A stretch of 64,000 nt of DNA from Branchipolynoe longqiensis (taxonomy: Eukaryota; Annelida; Polychaeta; Phyllodocida; Polynoidae). The translations under genes and the position numbers were made by a program. The notes beneath the pieces are model-generated. The model had not been told where the DNA came from, did no database searches, and saw only the letters and a program-made list of their open reading frames with translations. The stretch is taken from positions 108,798,644 through 108,862,643 of the forward strand of contig CM059188.1 of assembly GCA_030323885.1 (NCBI GenBank), given 5' to 3'. Below, in pieces: positions 1-10,727 of this stretch. Each line of letters starts with the position of its first letter. Within the stretch, counting starts at the first letter, position 1.

Positions 1-246
1 ACCATAGGCTTTACCATTAACATGTTCTAGATTACATTGACTTATTGTTCCATTCTATGAATCGTCAAATGCTAAATAAGTGCACCAGTGGAATCAAATC
101 TAGATAATTGTTTTAGTTTTGATATGTTGATGCTGTCATCGGACTATGCAGCTTTAAAGTTGCATAGTCCGATGAAAACTTTTTTTTTTTTTTTTAAACC
201 ACTCACCTAGATTTGATTCTATATATTTAAATTATATACTGGGTAC
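1..246. repeat. Two abutting copies of a TTAA-flanked MITE-like family (family T)
   Basis: The motif CATAGTCCGATG marks the ends of a roughly 350-bp interspersed family that recurs at 13672, 32357, 33859, 36013 and 42705. Here the end of one copy (up to about 157) and the start of another (from about 153) meet at a shared TTTAAA, giving a near-perfect palindrome at 137-174. The right copy is truncated after a T-run at 181-195. The ends read TTAAAG(C/T)TGCATAGTCC, which suggests a TTAA target as used by piggyBac- or Kolobok-type elements. That classification is inference. Confidence 0.6.
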
Positions 247-683
247 TGAAGGTATTGCAATACCTCAGGGAATTTGACGCCCCTGCCCTGCAGAGTTGTA
301 AACCACTGCCTTGTGGTACAGGTTCTTGACAGAACCGAAGGCTAAGGGAGCAAACCCTAAACAGAAAACCATGTGACTGTGGCAGCATTAAGGGTGGTTG
401 ATGTATGGAACTCCCAACATCTCCCAACCAGCCACTGCGGGGACAAATAGTTTGCGCCTGTCTGGACATGTTCTTGCCGGTGTGAGACCTCTATTTGCTC
501 CCTGAGAGAGTGCCGCTGGTAACTTGCAAAAGCCAGCAGCACTTCAACACTTTTGCAGGCAGCTTTCATCAAATGTGACCGACTCATGGACGCAACTCTC
601 ACAGCAGAGAGCTAAATGGAGAGCGGCAGTCAAGTAATGAAAGCAGTCTTTGTTGCATCGCGACCGACAGCATCATGATGATG
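247..683 (+). pseudogene. LINE (non-LTR retrotransposon) 3' fragment with internal deletion
   Basis: This segment is an inverted copy of 1091-1800. It ends with coding for a QQRAKWRAAVK-like C-terminus followed by a stop, as in the right-hand copy. About 290 bp present in the right copy, between the TFAGSF-like region and the final tail, are missing here. Together with 1091-1800 it forms arms around an AT-rich microsatellite. It is a dead fragment. Confidence 0.65.
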
Positions 684-1090
684 AGATATATACATATAGA
701 TATATACGTAAGTATATACATGTACATATACACATGTAGAGGTATCCATACGTATAAGAATCAATATAAGTGTCATGGGGGTGATGGAAATGGGAAATAT
801 TGCGCCTAGAACGAGATCCATACCAGTCTTCACTTGCTGCCTTGTTTTCAACACATATATACATAGATATACATAAATATGCAGAGATATGAAGAGATAT
901 ATAGCTAGATAGATGTACACAGATATACTATAGATATACTATAGATATAAATATAATTATATATGGATAGACATATAGATATCGGTTCATAGATATAAAC
1001 ATAGCCATATATATAGAGAGATATATAGCTTTATAACTAGAAAATGTGAGTGAGGGGAAGATGAGTCAGCAAAATTAATCAATATCATGA
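684..1090. repeat. AT-rich TATA/ATAG microsatellite spacer
   Basis: Imperfect TATACATA, ATAGATAT and related short repeats fill the space between the two inverted LINE fragments. No coding signal is seen; the open frames here are repeat-driven. Confidence 0.7.
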
Positions 1091-1800
1091 TCATCATGCT
1101 GTCGGTCGCGATGTGACAAAGTCTGCTTTCATTACTTGACTGGCACTCTCCATTTAGCTCTCTGCTGTGAGAGTGATGTGCATGGGTCGGTCTTAATGTC
1201 CCTCAGCTTCAGGTTTCTCTTGATGGTATCCTTGAACCGGAACGAGGGCACCCTCTCTTTCTGTAACCAGAAGACAGTTGAGAGTAGAGGATCTGCTTTG
1301 GTAGCCTGTCTGATGATATCCTCATGAGGTGTCCAGTCCACCGGAGATTCTTTTTGATCAGAAGATCTTCCATAGAGGGCAGCCCCGTTCGTTCAAGTAT
1401 TTCCTTATTTGTCTCTTTGTCCTTCCAGGTTAGCCTCATGATTGAACGCAGATGTCGCATCATCAAGGCATGGTACATTTCATGAAAAGCTGCCTGCAAA
1501 AGTGTTGAAGTGCTGATGGCTTTTGCAAGTTACCAGCAGCACTCTCTCAGGGAGCAAATAGAAGTTGCACACCGGCAAGAACATGTCCAGACAGGCGCAA
1601 AACTATTTGTCCCTCCAGTGGCTGGTCAGGAGATGTTGGGAGTTCCATACATCAACCGCCCTTGATGCTGCGACAGTGACATTGTTTTCTGTTCAGGGTT
1701 TGCTCCCTTAGCCTTCGGTTCTGTCAAGAACCTGTACCACAAGGCAGTGGCTTACAACTCTGCAGGGCAGGGGTGTCAAACTCCCTGAGGTATTGCAATA
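1091..1800 (-). pseudogene. LINE ORF2 C-terminal remnant, frameshifted
   Basis: On the minus strand the frame at 1499-1209 contains RHLRSIMRLTWKDKETNKE, LLIKKNLRWTGHLMR and DRLPKQILYSQL. This is the characteristic C-terminal region downstream of the reverse transcriptase in jockey/CR1-like LINE ORF2 proteins. The match then moves to another frame (RFKDTIKRNLKLRDI, SLSQQRAKWR, about 1240-1132), so at least one frameshift is present. Upstream sequence (1500-1800) matches the opposite arm at 247-560 but carries stops. No polymerase domain is present. The family-level call rests on recognised motifs. Confidence 0.75.
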
Positions 1801-2060
1801 CCTGCATACACTATATCAATATAGAATGTCATTAAAACATAAGAGATAAAGAAGCAATCATAACTCCTGTGTATCTCCCATGTGTGTGTTGTTGGGGCGG
1901 GTGGGTGGATATATGAACAAACAGGTCAATATTTATGTAAGCAGGTTTCTTCTCCGTTTCCAAGTTGGAATCGTCTCTGAGTTACTCTCCGTCTTAAGCA
2001 AAGTCACTGCCGGAAATACATCACAGTATCAGGGATCATTTCCTAAATCAACCCACGTAA
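1801..2060. other. Unique sequence, no feature seen
   Basis: Ordinary mixed-composition sequence with short unconvincing open frames. No recognisable repeat or gene. Confidence 0.4.
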
Positions 2061-2460
2061 GGCGGTGTTCACGGCCCGAGCTCACACAGATCCCGTTCAA
2101 CTAAGCGCCCAACACTTTGTTTACTGTCTCTCAACCGGGCGGATAATGCCCCGAGACTGTTCCCCGGGGGGTGTGGGGTGGAGAGAGAGGGAGGGGGCGG
2201 TGGGTGGGTGTGGGGGTGGGAGAGGGAGGGGGCAAGTACTTGGGCATAAGAAGGCATCTTTGACACCAAATCTACCGACAATTCTAACGACTTCTCGTCT
2301 GCAGATCGCATCAAAAGTTTCCGTGCGCTGCGATCTTGTCGGCATCGCGCCTCGCCAAATCCCGCCGAGTCTCGCGTGGGGGTCACGTGACAATACGTCA
2401 TGCTTATCTGTGCCCCGACGGACGCTGGGCTCGGCGAGACTGTTTAACATCTCTTTTGTT
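2061..2460. promoter_or_regulatory. CpG-rich island with E-box and CRE-like sites
   Basis: A GC- and CpG-rich block in otherwise AT-rich sequence, interrupted by a G-rich run at 2160-2235. Near 2386-2402 the motifs TCACGTGA (CACGTG E-box) and TACGTCA (CRE-like) lie about 6 bp apart. A 132-codon open frame crosses the block but has no recognisable domain and is probably compositional. The regulatory role is inference from motifs only. Confidence 0.3.
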
Positions 2461-2465
2461 TAGAT

Positions 2466-2572
2466 ACGGTGTGTGTGTGATCAGTGATATTTGACGGGGT
2501 GTGTGTGTGTGTGTGTGTGGGTGTGGTGTGTGTGGGTATGTGGGTGTGTGGCTGGGTGGGTGGGTGTGCGCC
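2466..2572. repeat. (GT)n and GTGGGT microsatellite
   Basis: TGTGTG tracts and GGGTGTG repeats directly precede the SINE tail at 2575. Confidence 0.85.
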
Positions 2573-2574
2573 GG

Positions 2575-2908
2575 GTTGGTTGGTTGTTGGAGTTTTACGT
2601 CCTGGCAACATCTAAGATAACATCAGGATGTATACCAACTTGTGATAGTATGCGCTCATGGTGACTTTATGGTGCTGCCCCACTGGGAAATCAGGCCGAT
2701 GGCACCATGACCTGATATCCCACTCAGTCAACATTATCCTGACACTGATTAAACGAGTCCTTGCCCTATCCTATTAATGCCGAGTGCCAGTCTCGGAAGC
2801 GACAGGTATCAATTTTATAAGTCATTGGTTTTACTCGACCGGGATCCGAACTCCCGATCTCCCGCACGCGAGGCCCGCTCTCTATCGATTCGGCTACCGC
2901 GCCCGGTA
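2575..2908 (-). repeat. tRNA-derived SINE (family S, type-2 head)
   Basis: Read on the minus strand, a tRNA-like head (GGTAGCCGAATCGATAGAG region) leads into the shared body of family S. Body landmarks are AATGCCGAG, GATATCAGGTCATGG, GGGCAGCA, and a tail TAAAACTCCAACAACCAACC (seen here as GGTTGGTTGTTGGAGTTTTA). The head resembles the copies at 3496, 13752, 34635, 37341 and 38349. Confidence 0.85.
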
Positions 2909-3495
2909 GTGAGGGGTGGGGGTGGGTTGGGAGTGTAGTGGAGAGGTAGGGCGGGTGGTTGGGGATGTCTGTGTGTGTGTGTGGTTAGAAGGGGGGGGGG
3001 CGGTGAATGATATGGGAGGTGTTCATGGGAGTTGGCAGTGAGCGGGTGATGGAGTAAGTAGCGCGCGAATGGAAAAGGAGGAGGCAGGACTGGAATATGT
3101 GAGACCTGTTTCACAACAAAAAAGTGGGGCTAAAGAGAGGAAATATTAGGCATATAACTTATAAGAAGACCCATTATTTGTGGTGAATTTGACTTGTGTT
3201 TGTAAATGAGTGGAACACTGCAGTAACAAAAAGACATGAGATAAATTGGAAAACAAATATCGGTAATTAATTAATTTTAAACAACCACGATTGCAATAAA
3301 GCAACAACAAAATGTGAGGTTTTTTAAAATATAAAATCCACCACGGTAATGGGCATGAAATTGTAATTAAGCATTGCTAAATTCATGTTTTTAAAGCTGT
3401 TCATAAGAATAAACGATGCCCTTACACTAGAAAGGAATCGCGATACCTCTATGGATCATTTCCATGTGTTTTCACAATCACGTATTTGAAGTCTT
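2909..3495. other. G-rich low-complexity stretch, then AT-rich unique sequence
   Basis: 2909-3110 is GGGTGG-like low complexity with a GT run. 3110-3495 is AT-rich unique sequence. No gene or named repeat is recognised. Confidence 0.45.
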
Positions 3496-3838
3496 TTGGT
3501 TGGTTGGTTGTTGGAGTTTTATGTCCTGGCAATATCTAAGGTAATATCAGGACGGGTACCGACGTGTGATAGTGCATACTCATAGTGACTTTATAGTGCT
3601 GGCCAACAGGGGAAATGGGCTGCTGGCCCCATGACCCGATATCCCACTCAGTCCCATTTTCCTGATACTGAGCTAACCAGTCCTTGCCCTATCCTAATAA
3701 TGCCGAGCGCTAGGCTAAGATTAGTAAGAAGCAACAAGTATCAATTTTATAAGTCATCGGTTTGACTCGACCGGGAACTGAACTCCCGATCTCCCGCACG
3801 CGAGGCATGCGCTCTACCCATTCGGCCACCGAGTCCCC
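3496..3838 (-). repeat. tRNA-derived SINE (family S, type-2 head)
   Basis: A full-length minus-strand copy. The tail GGTTGGTTGTTGGAGTTTTA is at the left end, and the head at the right end contains GTAGAGCGCATGCC and the B-box region in inverse orientation. The body matches 2575-2908 with scattered substitutions. Confidence 0.87.
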
Positions 3839-4189
3839 ACCCTGGATGTGTGCCAAGATCTTGCAGTGAACAGCAGAACACATGTCACTTGACTATTCAT
3901 AGCAAGCAAACCAACACTGGTTATGCTTATAGTTTATAAGTTTTTAATGTGGAAGTGACATTGATATTTTAATTGAGGTTTGGTAGTTTGTTTGCAGTCA
4001 TTAGTGTTATAATAGGGAGGGTGGGTAGGCATAAACTGGGGGGCAACCAGGTGTGGAGGTGTGTGAATGACTGTGAGTGTGAGAGCAGTTATGTGGACAG
4101 GAGAGGCAGTGAAGGGTGGGGGCCTATATAAGCATAACTGTCCTCCTTATGGTTGTATGAGTGATTTTAGTAGCTACTGAATTGAGCCT
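3839..4189. other. Unique sequence, no feature seen
   Basis: Mixed-composition sequence including a GTGTG-rich segment near 4040-4110. Nothing recognisable. Confidence 0.4.
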
Positions 4190-4299
4190 AAATTTTACAA
4201 TAATGCTTATTAAATTGTCCAATTCCAGGACATATAAATAACTATCATTCTGATGAAGAACATACAATATTAAAACTGATCCATCGGATTCCTAAATTA

Positions 4300-4470
4300 A
4301 AACAATTCTGACACCACAGGTTGCAAAAGTAACAGGTTCAACAACATTTATTTAGTTTTCCTCTTTCCTTCAGTTTTCGCATCTACTCACACCTACTCAC
4401 ATCTACTCACGCATACTCATATTCACTCACACCTACCCATACCTACTCACACCTACCCACACCTACTCAC
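4300..4470. repeat. Left arm of a 2.9-kb inverted repeat
   Basis: The segment containing CACCACAGGTTGCAAAAG, GGTTCAACAACATTTATTTA and the following CTCACACCTACTCAC units is the reverse complement of about 7085-7250. The repeat strand therefore flips: ACTCACACCT units at 4378-4470 become AGGTGTGAGT units from about 4500 onward. The outer parts (4190-4340 and 7180-7370) resemble family T, so a family T copy may enclose the array. Confidence 0.7.
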
Positions 4471-5590
4471 ACCTATAAGGACTTGTAAGTTATATGTGTT
4501 GGTTGTGGATATGTGTGAGTAGATATGGGTAGGTGGGTAGGTGTGAATATGTGAAGATAGATGTGGGTAGGTGTGAGTAGGTGTGAGTAGGTATGGGTTG
4601 ATGTGAGTAGGTGTGGGTAGGTGTGAGTTGGTGTAGATAGGTGTGAGCCGATGTGGGTAGGTGTGGGTAGATGTGGGTAGGTGTGGGTAGGTGTAAGTAG
4701 CTGTGAATATGTGTGGATAGGTGTGGGTATGGGTAAGTGTGAATTGGTGTGGGTAGATGTGAGTAAGTGTAGCTGGATCTGGGCATGTGTGAGTAGGTGT
4801 GGGTATGTTTGAGTAGGTGTGACTAGGTGTTGTTATGTGTGAGTAGGTGTGGGTAGGTGTGTGTAGGGGCAGGTAGGTGTGGGTAGGTGTGATTAGGTGT
4901 GAATAGGAGTGGGTAGGTGTAAGTATGTGTGAGTATATGTTAGTAGGTGTGGGAATGTGTGAGTAGGTGTGAGTAGGTGTGAGTAGGTGTGGGTAGGTAT
5001 GTGTAGGTGTGAGTAGGTGTAATGTGACATGGTATGTGTGCTTATTTGTGTGTAGGTATGTGTAGGTGTGAGTAGGTGTGGGATGTTGTGAGTAGGTGTG
5101 AGTAGGTGTAACGAGGCATGGTATGTGTGAGTACTTGTGTGTAGGTGTGAGTAGGTGCGGGTAGGTGTGGGTAGGTGTGGGTAGGTATGAGTAGGTGTGA
5201 GAATGTGTGAGCAGGTGTATGTAGGTGTAATGAGGCATGGTATGTGTGACCACTTGGGGGGTAGGTGTGAGTAGGTGTCGGTAGGTTTGAGTAGGTGTGA
5301 GTAGGTGTGGGTAGGTATGTGCAGGTGTGAGTAGGTGTGAGAAGGTGTGAGTAGGTGTGAGTAGGTGTGTAACGAGGCATGGTATGTGTGAGTACTTGTG
5401 GGGTAGGTGTGAGTAGGTGTCGGTAGGTGTGAGTAGGTGTGAGTAGGTGTGGGTAGGTATGTGCAGGTGTGAGTGAGTGTGAGAATGTGTGAGTAGGTGT
5501 GAGTAGGTGTAATGAGGCATGGTATGTGTGACTACTTGGGGGTAGGTGTCAGTAGGTGTGGGTAGGTGTGAGTAGATGTAGACAGTCCCA
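4378..5590. repeat. Minisatellite of GTGAGTAGGT/GTGGGTAGGT units
   Basis: A near-continuous 10- to 12-bp repeat, with longer blocks marked by ATGAGGCATGGTATGTGTGA recurring at about 5020, 5110, 5230, 5375 and 5515. These show higher-order repeats of roughly 100-150 bp. A 390-codon minus-strand open frame is a by-product of the repeat. Confidence 0.95.
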
Positions 5591-5599
5591 ATTTCAAAG

Positions 5600-6115
5600 T
5601 TACCGATTTTCACAAATAACATCACGGACTATGCCGGTGGGAGTGTAACCCCCCCCCCCCATAGATCAGAGGACACTCCCAACCCCAACCCCCACACCCA
5701 CACACCCACACCCACACACCCCACACGCCCCCACATACACCCAACCTCCTCCCGCCGGATCAGATAACAACACGACAATCCCGTTTACTCCGCACACTTT
5801 TATCTAACCTGTTTAAGAGAGGAACCTGCTCAGGGTGCCTAGCATCGATCCCCCCCGCCCCCCCCACACACACACACAAAGCCTAATGCCGCGCCTGTAA
5901 TTTCCCATAATGAGCCACAGCGGGAATAATGCCTTTTTGTCGCGCGCTCGTCCCCGAAAGCAGCTTTCGGCATTAAGTTTTATCTGTTTAAATCCGGTAA
6001 GCATCAATCAATTCGGCTAAGGTGATTATATACAAAACAAAGCGATCGGATTCTGGCCGCATGAAGCTGATGTATGTTGGAGATGAGCGCCGCTCCTTCC
6101 CGTGGGTGGCTAGGG
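5600..6115. promoter_or_regulatory. Unique island inside the minisatellite with GATA-like motifs
   Basis: Non-repetitive sequence, apart from C-runs at 5649-5720 and 5851-5870, lies between two halves of the same minisatellite. It contains several GATA-type hexamers: AGATAA near 5762, TTATCT near 5800 and TTTATCTG near 5980. There are also homeobox-like ATCAATCAATT and CCATAATG sequences, and CpG-rich segments. No convincing open frame is present. A cis-regulatory role is inference. Confidence 0.3.
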
Positions 6116-7150
6116 GCAGGTGTGGAGGAGAGGAGAGGTGTGGGTATGAGTGATTAGGTGTGAGCACTTGTGGGTAGGTGTGAGTAGGTGAGTAGGTGTG
6201 GGTAGGTGTGTGTAGGTGTGTGTAGTTGTGAGTAGGTGTGAGTGAATATGGGTATGTATGCAAGTGTAGGCATGCGTAGGTGTGAGTAGGTGTGGGTAGG
6301 TGTGGGAAGGTGTGATGTGGTGTGGGTATTCGTGATTAGGCGTGAGTACTTGTGGGTAGGTGGGAGTAGTTGTCGGTAGGTGTGGGTAGGTGTGGGAAGG
6401 TGTGGGAAGGAGCAGAAAAGTGTGGAGAGGTGTGGGTGTGCGTGATTAGGTGTGAGTACTTGTGGGCAGGTAGGAGTAGGTGTGGGTAGGTGTGAGTAGG
6501 TGTGAGTAGGTGTGGGTAGGTGTGGGAAGGTGTGGTAATGTGTGGAGAGGTGTGGAGAGGAGTTGGTATAAATGATTACCTGTGACTACTTGTGGGTAGG
6601 TGTGAGTAGGCGTGGGTAGGTGTGGGTAGGTGTGGGAAGGTGTGGTAATGTGTGGAGAGGTGTGGAGAGGTGTTGGTATGAATGATTAGGTGTGAGTACT
6701 TGGGGGTAGGTGTGAGTAGGTGTGGGTAGGTGTGAGTAGGTGTGGGTAGGTGTGAGTAGGTGTGGGTAGGTGTGAGTGAATATGGGTAGGTGTAAGTAGA
6801 TGTGAGTCGGTGGGAGTAGATGTAAGTAGGTGTGGGTAGGTGTGGAAAGGTGTGCGAAGGTGTGGAGAGGTGTGGAGAGGGGTTGGTATGAATAATTAGG
6901 TGTGAGTACTTGTGGGTAGGTGTGAGTAGGTATGGGTAGGTGTGAGTCAGTACGGGTAGGTGTGAGTAGGTGTGGGTAGGTGTGGGAATGCGTGTGAAGG
7001 TGTGGAGAGGTGTGGAGAGGTGTTGGTATGAATGATTAGGTGTGAGTACTTGTGGGTAGGTGTGAGTAGGTGTGGGTAGGTGTGAGTAGGTATGGGTAGG
7101 TGTGAGTGAATATGAGTATGCATGAGTAGATGTGAGTAGGTGTGAGTAGA
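6116..7150. repeat. Second half of the GTGGGTAGGT minisatellite
   Basis: The same units as 4378-5590, with higher-order blocks containing GAATGATTAGGTGTGAGTAC and GTGGAGAGGTGTGGAGAGG that repeat about every 190 bp. Confidence 0.95.
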
Positions 7151-7370
7151 TGCAAAAACTAAAGGAAAGAGGAAAACTAAATCAATGTTGTTGAACCTGT
7201 CACTTTTGCAGCCTGTGGTGTCAGAATTGTTATGTGCATGCCAAAATTAATTTAGCATTCTTTCACCTCAAATATCGTCAAAGGTAGCCATTTCTGCGAA
7301 AGTTCTTTCAAGTAAGTTTATAATAACGATCAACCTAATATATATATTTGTATAAATATATGTAAGTACA
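7085..7370. repeat. Right arm of the inverted repeat and family T remnant
   Basis: Reverse complement of 4300-4470, followed by a family T 3' half with CTTTTGCAGCCTGTGGTGTC, GATCAACCTAATAT and ending GGAGCTATGCAACTTTAAT. Confidence 0.65.
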
Positions 7371-7472
7371 TGGAGCTATGCAACTTTAATAATTTATGAT
7401 ATATAATTTATTATGCCAGTATTATTTACAATGACACTATATTGCTGCATTGTCTCTGTGTTTTGAATGCGC

Positions 7473-8645
7473 GCCAGTGTGTGTGAGTGTGAGTGTGTAT
7501 GAGTGTGTGTGAATGTGTGTGAATGTGAGTGTGAGTATGAAGCGGTGTATAGATGTGTGAGTGTATGTAACTGGATGTGTTCTGTAAGAGTGCATTGTGT
7601 AAATGAGTGTCAATATGAGTGTGTGTGTGTAAGTGTGGGTGTTCTCTAAGAGTGAATGTGTGGACTATGTGAGTGTGTGTTATGTATGTGTGTGATGTGT
7701 AAATGAGTGTGAGTGTGTGTAAGTGTTTGTATGTGTGTGTGCTCTGTAATAGTGAATGTGTGGACTATGTGAGTGTGTGTTATGTACATGTGTGGTATGT
7801 AAATGAGTGTGAGTGTGTCAGTGTGGGTGCTCTTTAAGAGTGAATGTGGTATGTAAGTGTGTGTTGTGTAAATGAGTGTAAGTGTCAGTGTGTGTTATGT
7901 ATGTATGTGTTGTGTAAATGTGTGTGAGTGTGTGTATGTGTGGGTGCTGTGTAAGAGTGAATGTGTGGTCTATGTGAGTGTGTGTAGTGTATGCGTGTGT
8001 GATGTGTAAATGAGTGTGAGTGTGAGTGTGTGTGTGGATGTGTGGGTGCTGTGTAAGAGTGAATGTGTGGTCTATGTGAGTGTGTGTTATGTACGTGTGT
8101 GTGATGTGTAAATGAGTGTGAGTGTGTGTGTGTATGTGTGGGTGCTCTGTAAGAGTGAATGTGTGGGCTATGTGAGTGTGTGTTGTGTATGCGTGTGTGA
8201 TGTGTAGATGAGTGTGAGTGTGTGTAAGTGTGTGTATGTGTGGGTGCTCTGTAAGAGTGAATGTGTGGACTATGTGAGTGTGTGTTATGTATGTGTGTGT
8301 GATGTGTAGATGAGTGTGAGTGTGAGTGTGTGTGAGTGTGTGTATGTGTGGGTGCTCTGTAAGAGTGAATGTGTGGTCTTTGTGAGTGTGTGTTATGTAC
8401 GTGTGTGTGATGTCTAAATGAGTGAGTGTGTGTGTGAGTGTGTGTATGTGTGGGTGCTCTGTAAGAGTGAATGTGTGATCTATGTGAGTGTGTGTTGTGT
8501 ATGTGTGTGTGATGTGTAAATGACTGTGAGCGTGAGTGTGTCTAAGTGTGTGTATGTGTGGGTGCTCTGTAATAGTGAATGTGTGGACTCTGTGAGTGTG
8601 TGTTGTGTAGACGAGTGTGAGTGGGTGTAAGTGTGGAGAGGGGGG
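7473..8645. repeat. Minisatellite of GTGTGAGT units with a higher-order repeat near 120 bp
   Basis: A TG-rich array with recurring blocks GGGTGCTCTGTAAGAGTGAA, GGTCTATGTGAGTG and GTGATGTGTAAATGAGTG at roughly 100-130-bp intervals. A 286-codon minus-strand frame arises from the repeat and is not a gene. Confidence 0.95.
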
Positions 8646-8932
8646 GTGGTGTGCGTGCATGCTGCTGGAGTGATGCATGGCGGGACACCAGGGTCAGAGG
8701 TCACCCCGGTCGTGTCGACGTGCGTAACTTTCCATCAGCTCCGCCCCGGGGGTTAAGACGTCTGTGATCTACTCTGAGACCCCCCACCCCCACCCCCATC
8801 CCCACCACTACCCCCACACACCACCGCACTCTGCACACCGCACACTGCATCCAAAGCATATCTCCATAAGTATCGCGGAGGGCGGCATTTACTAAAACGC
8901 CAGTGTCACTGATCAGCTATCAGATGGACACC
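8646..8932. other. Short unique island
   Basis: Contains a CpG-rich part (8700-8760), a CACCCCCA run (8780-8825) and mixed unique sequence around 8870-8930. No coding evidence. Confidence 0.35.
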
Positions 8933-9671
8933 TGAGCCCGTATGCATGGAGCGGTGTTAGTGGCGTGTGGTGTTAAGGCTCTAACACTGGGTGGCTATCA
9001 CCATTTATCGGCGGCGTCGAGAACTATGTCAAGCCGTATGCATGGGCGCCTAAATGGTGAGTGTTAGCTAAACGTGAATGTATTTATAGATTTGGGAAAT
9101 CCCTCTGCGTTTGTAGCCATATATTAGGCTCAAATCTATTGAATGCGACCATATTTAACAGAATTACATACACAATAAGTGAAATTTAAGCAAATTAACC
9201 CTAAAAACGAAGTGATATTAACGCAGCAGCCGCATTGGCGGCGATATTAATAGTTATATTTTCGAATCGACGAACGTAAAGTAAACAAATCACCGCCGGC
9301 GCCGCTTTCCATACTGGCGGCGGCGGCGGTTTGTTTACTGTACGTTCGTCGATTCGTAAAATATAAGTATTAATATCGCCGCCAATGCGGCGGTAGCCTT
9401 AATAATGCTTCGAATTTAGGGTTAAATCGATCAAATTTCACTTATTGCGTATGTAATTCTGTTAAATATGATAGCATTGAGTAGATTTGGGTTCCATGCT
9501 GACACTAACACCGCTGTAAACCAGATATGATCGGAGTTAGAATTTCCGAGTTTAAACGCTCGGTGTTAGGCCTAACACTGCTCCATGCATACCAACTTGT
9601 CCACGCTAAACCAGAAATCCCGCGCTAAACGCGTTTTGCCTCCTAACACTGCTCCATGCATATGGCCCCTG
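8933..9671. mobile_element. Long foldback (palindromic) DNA element, copy 1
   Basis: Two arms of roughly 350 bp are inverted copies of each other around a CG-rich centre near 9290-9335. The arms contain AGATTTGGG, CAGAATTACATA, AACCCTAAA, ATTGGCGGCGATATTAATA and TTTTCGAATCGACGAACGTA. The ends are GCCCGTATGCATGGAG and CTCCATGCATATGGCCC. A second copy lies at 58132-58809. No open frame for a transposase is present, so it would be non-autonomous. Confidence 0.8.
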
Positions 9672-9784
9672 TAACTTACACCGTTACTCCTGTACATGTT
9701 TAGAAGTAGAAGTGCAGCGACCCACCCCACCCCACCCCACACACACACACATATGCACCTCCCACCTCACCCCACTATGCCAAT
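9672..9784. other. Short spacer with CCCCA and CA runs
   Basis: Simple C/A-rich sequence between the foldback element and the next minisatellite. Confidence 0.5.
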
Positions 9785-10410
9785 ACTCTAACCACGCGGC
9801 TCCATAAGATACTGACTGAACCCTTAAATACTGACTGAACCTTGAGATACTGACTATCCGAACCTGAGATAATTAGTATCTGAACCCTGAAATATAGATT
9901 CGCCGAACCCGAAGATACTGACTGAACCCTGAGATACTGACTGAACCCTGAGATACTGACTGGACCCTGAGATACTGAGTATCTGACCCCTGAGGTATTG
10001 ATTATCCAAACCCTGAGATACTGACTGAACCCTGAGATATTTATTATCCAAACCCTGAGATATTGACTGAACCCTGAGACGCTGACTGAACCCTGAGATA
10101 CTGACTATCTGAACCCTGAGATATTGATTATCCGAACCCTGAGATAGAAACTGAACCCTGAGATACTGATTGAATCCCGAGATACTGACTGAACTCTGAG
10201 ATACAGACTGAACCCTGAGGTATTATCCCATGCCTAAGATATTGATGCTCCAAACCTTGACATACTGATTACCTGAACCCTGAGATACTGACTATCTGAA
10301 CCCTCAGATATTGACTGTCTGAACCCTGAGATACTGACTGAACCCTGAGATACTATTCCAACCCTGAGATACTGAATATTCAAACCCTGAGATACTGACT
10401 CTCTGAACAG
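9785..10410. repeat. Minisatellite of CTGAACCCTGAGATACTGA units
   Basis: About 30 imperfect 19- to 24-bp units with alternating CTGACTGAACCC and CTGACTATCTGAACCC forms. Confidence 0.95.
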
Positions 10411-10439
10411 CAACATACGCTGATGATTACGTTGCACCA

Positions 10440-10727
10440 ACCTTCCATCACTCACCATCGTCCTCCCCTTCCTCCCCCACACACAACCTAACCCCCCCCC
10501 CCTCTCCCCTGCCCCCTCCCCTCTCTCCCCCCTCCCCCCTCCCCCCCCCCCCTCCCCACTGCCCACCTCCGTCATCATCTCCTCCGCCCGCCGCCCGCCC
10601 GCCGCCCGCCCGCCCCGGCCGTTTGATCCGGGCTCTGCGGCAGATATTCCGACTCCTGATCGTCACCAAAGCTCATTTAAGGCTTTGCCGAGTCTGCCTC
10701 CACTCCCCGTCACCAGGGGGAGTAAAG
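10440..10727. other. C-rich low-complexity tract and short CpG-rich segment
   Basis: CCTCCCC runs (10455-10615) lead into unique CpG-containing sequence (10610-10727) with CACCAGGGGGAG near 10710. No gene is supported. Confidence 0.45.

Noticed and set aside
2065..2463. 132-codon plus-strand frame in a CpG-rich block
   Set aside because: Passes through a G-rich low-complexity run; overlapping frames on the opposite strand are equally open.
4453..5625. 390-codon minus-strand open frame rich in Thr, His, Tyr and Pro
   Set aside because: Translation of a GTGAGTAGGT minisatellite; the repetition, not selection, keeps it open.
7818..8678. 286-codon minus-strand open frame (HTHTH, FTLTEHPHIHT repeats)
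   Set aside because: Product of the GTGTGAGT minisatellite; no non-repetitive domain.
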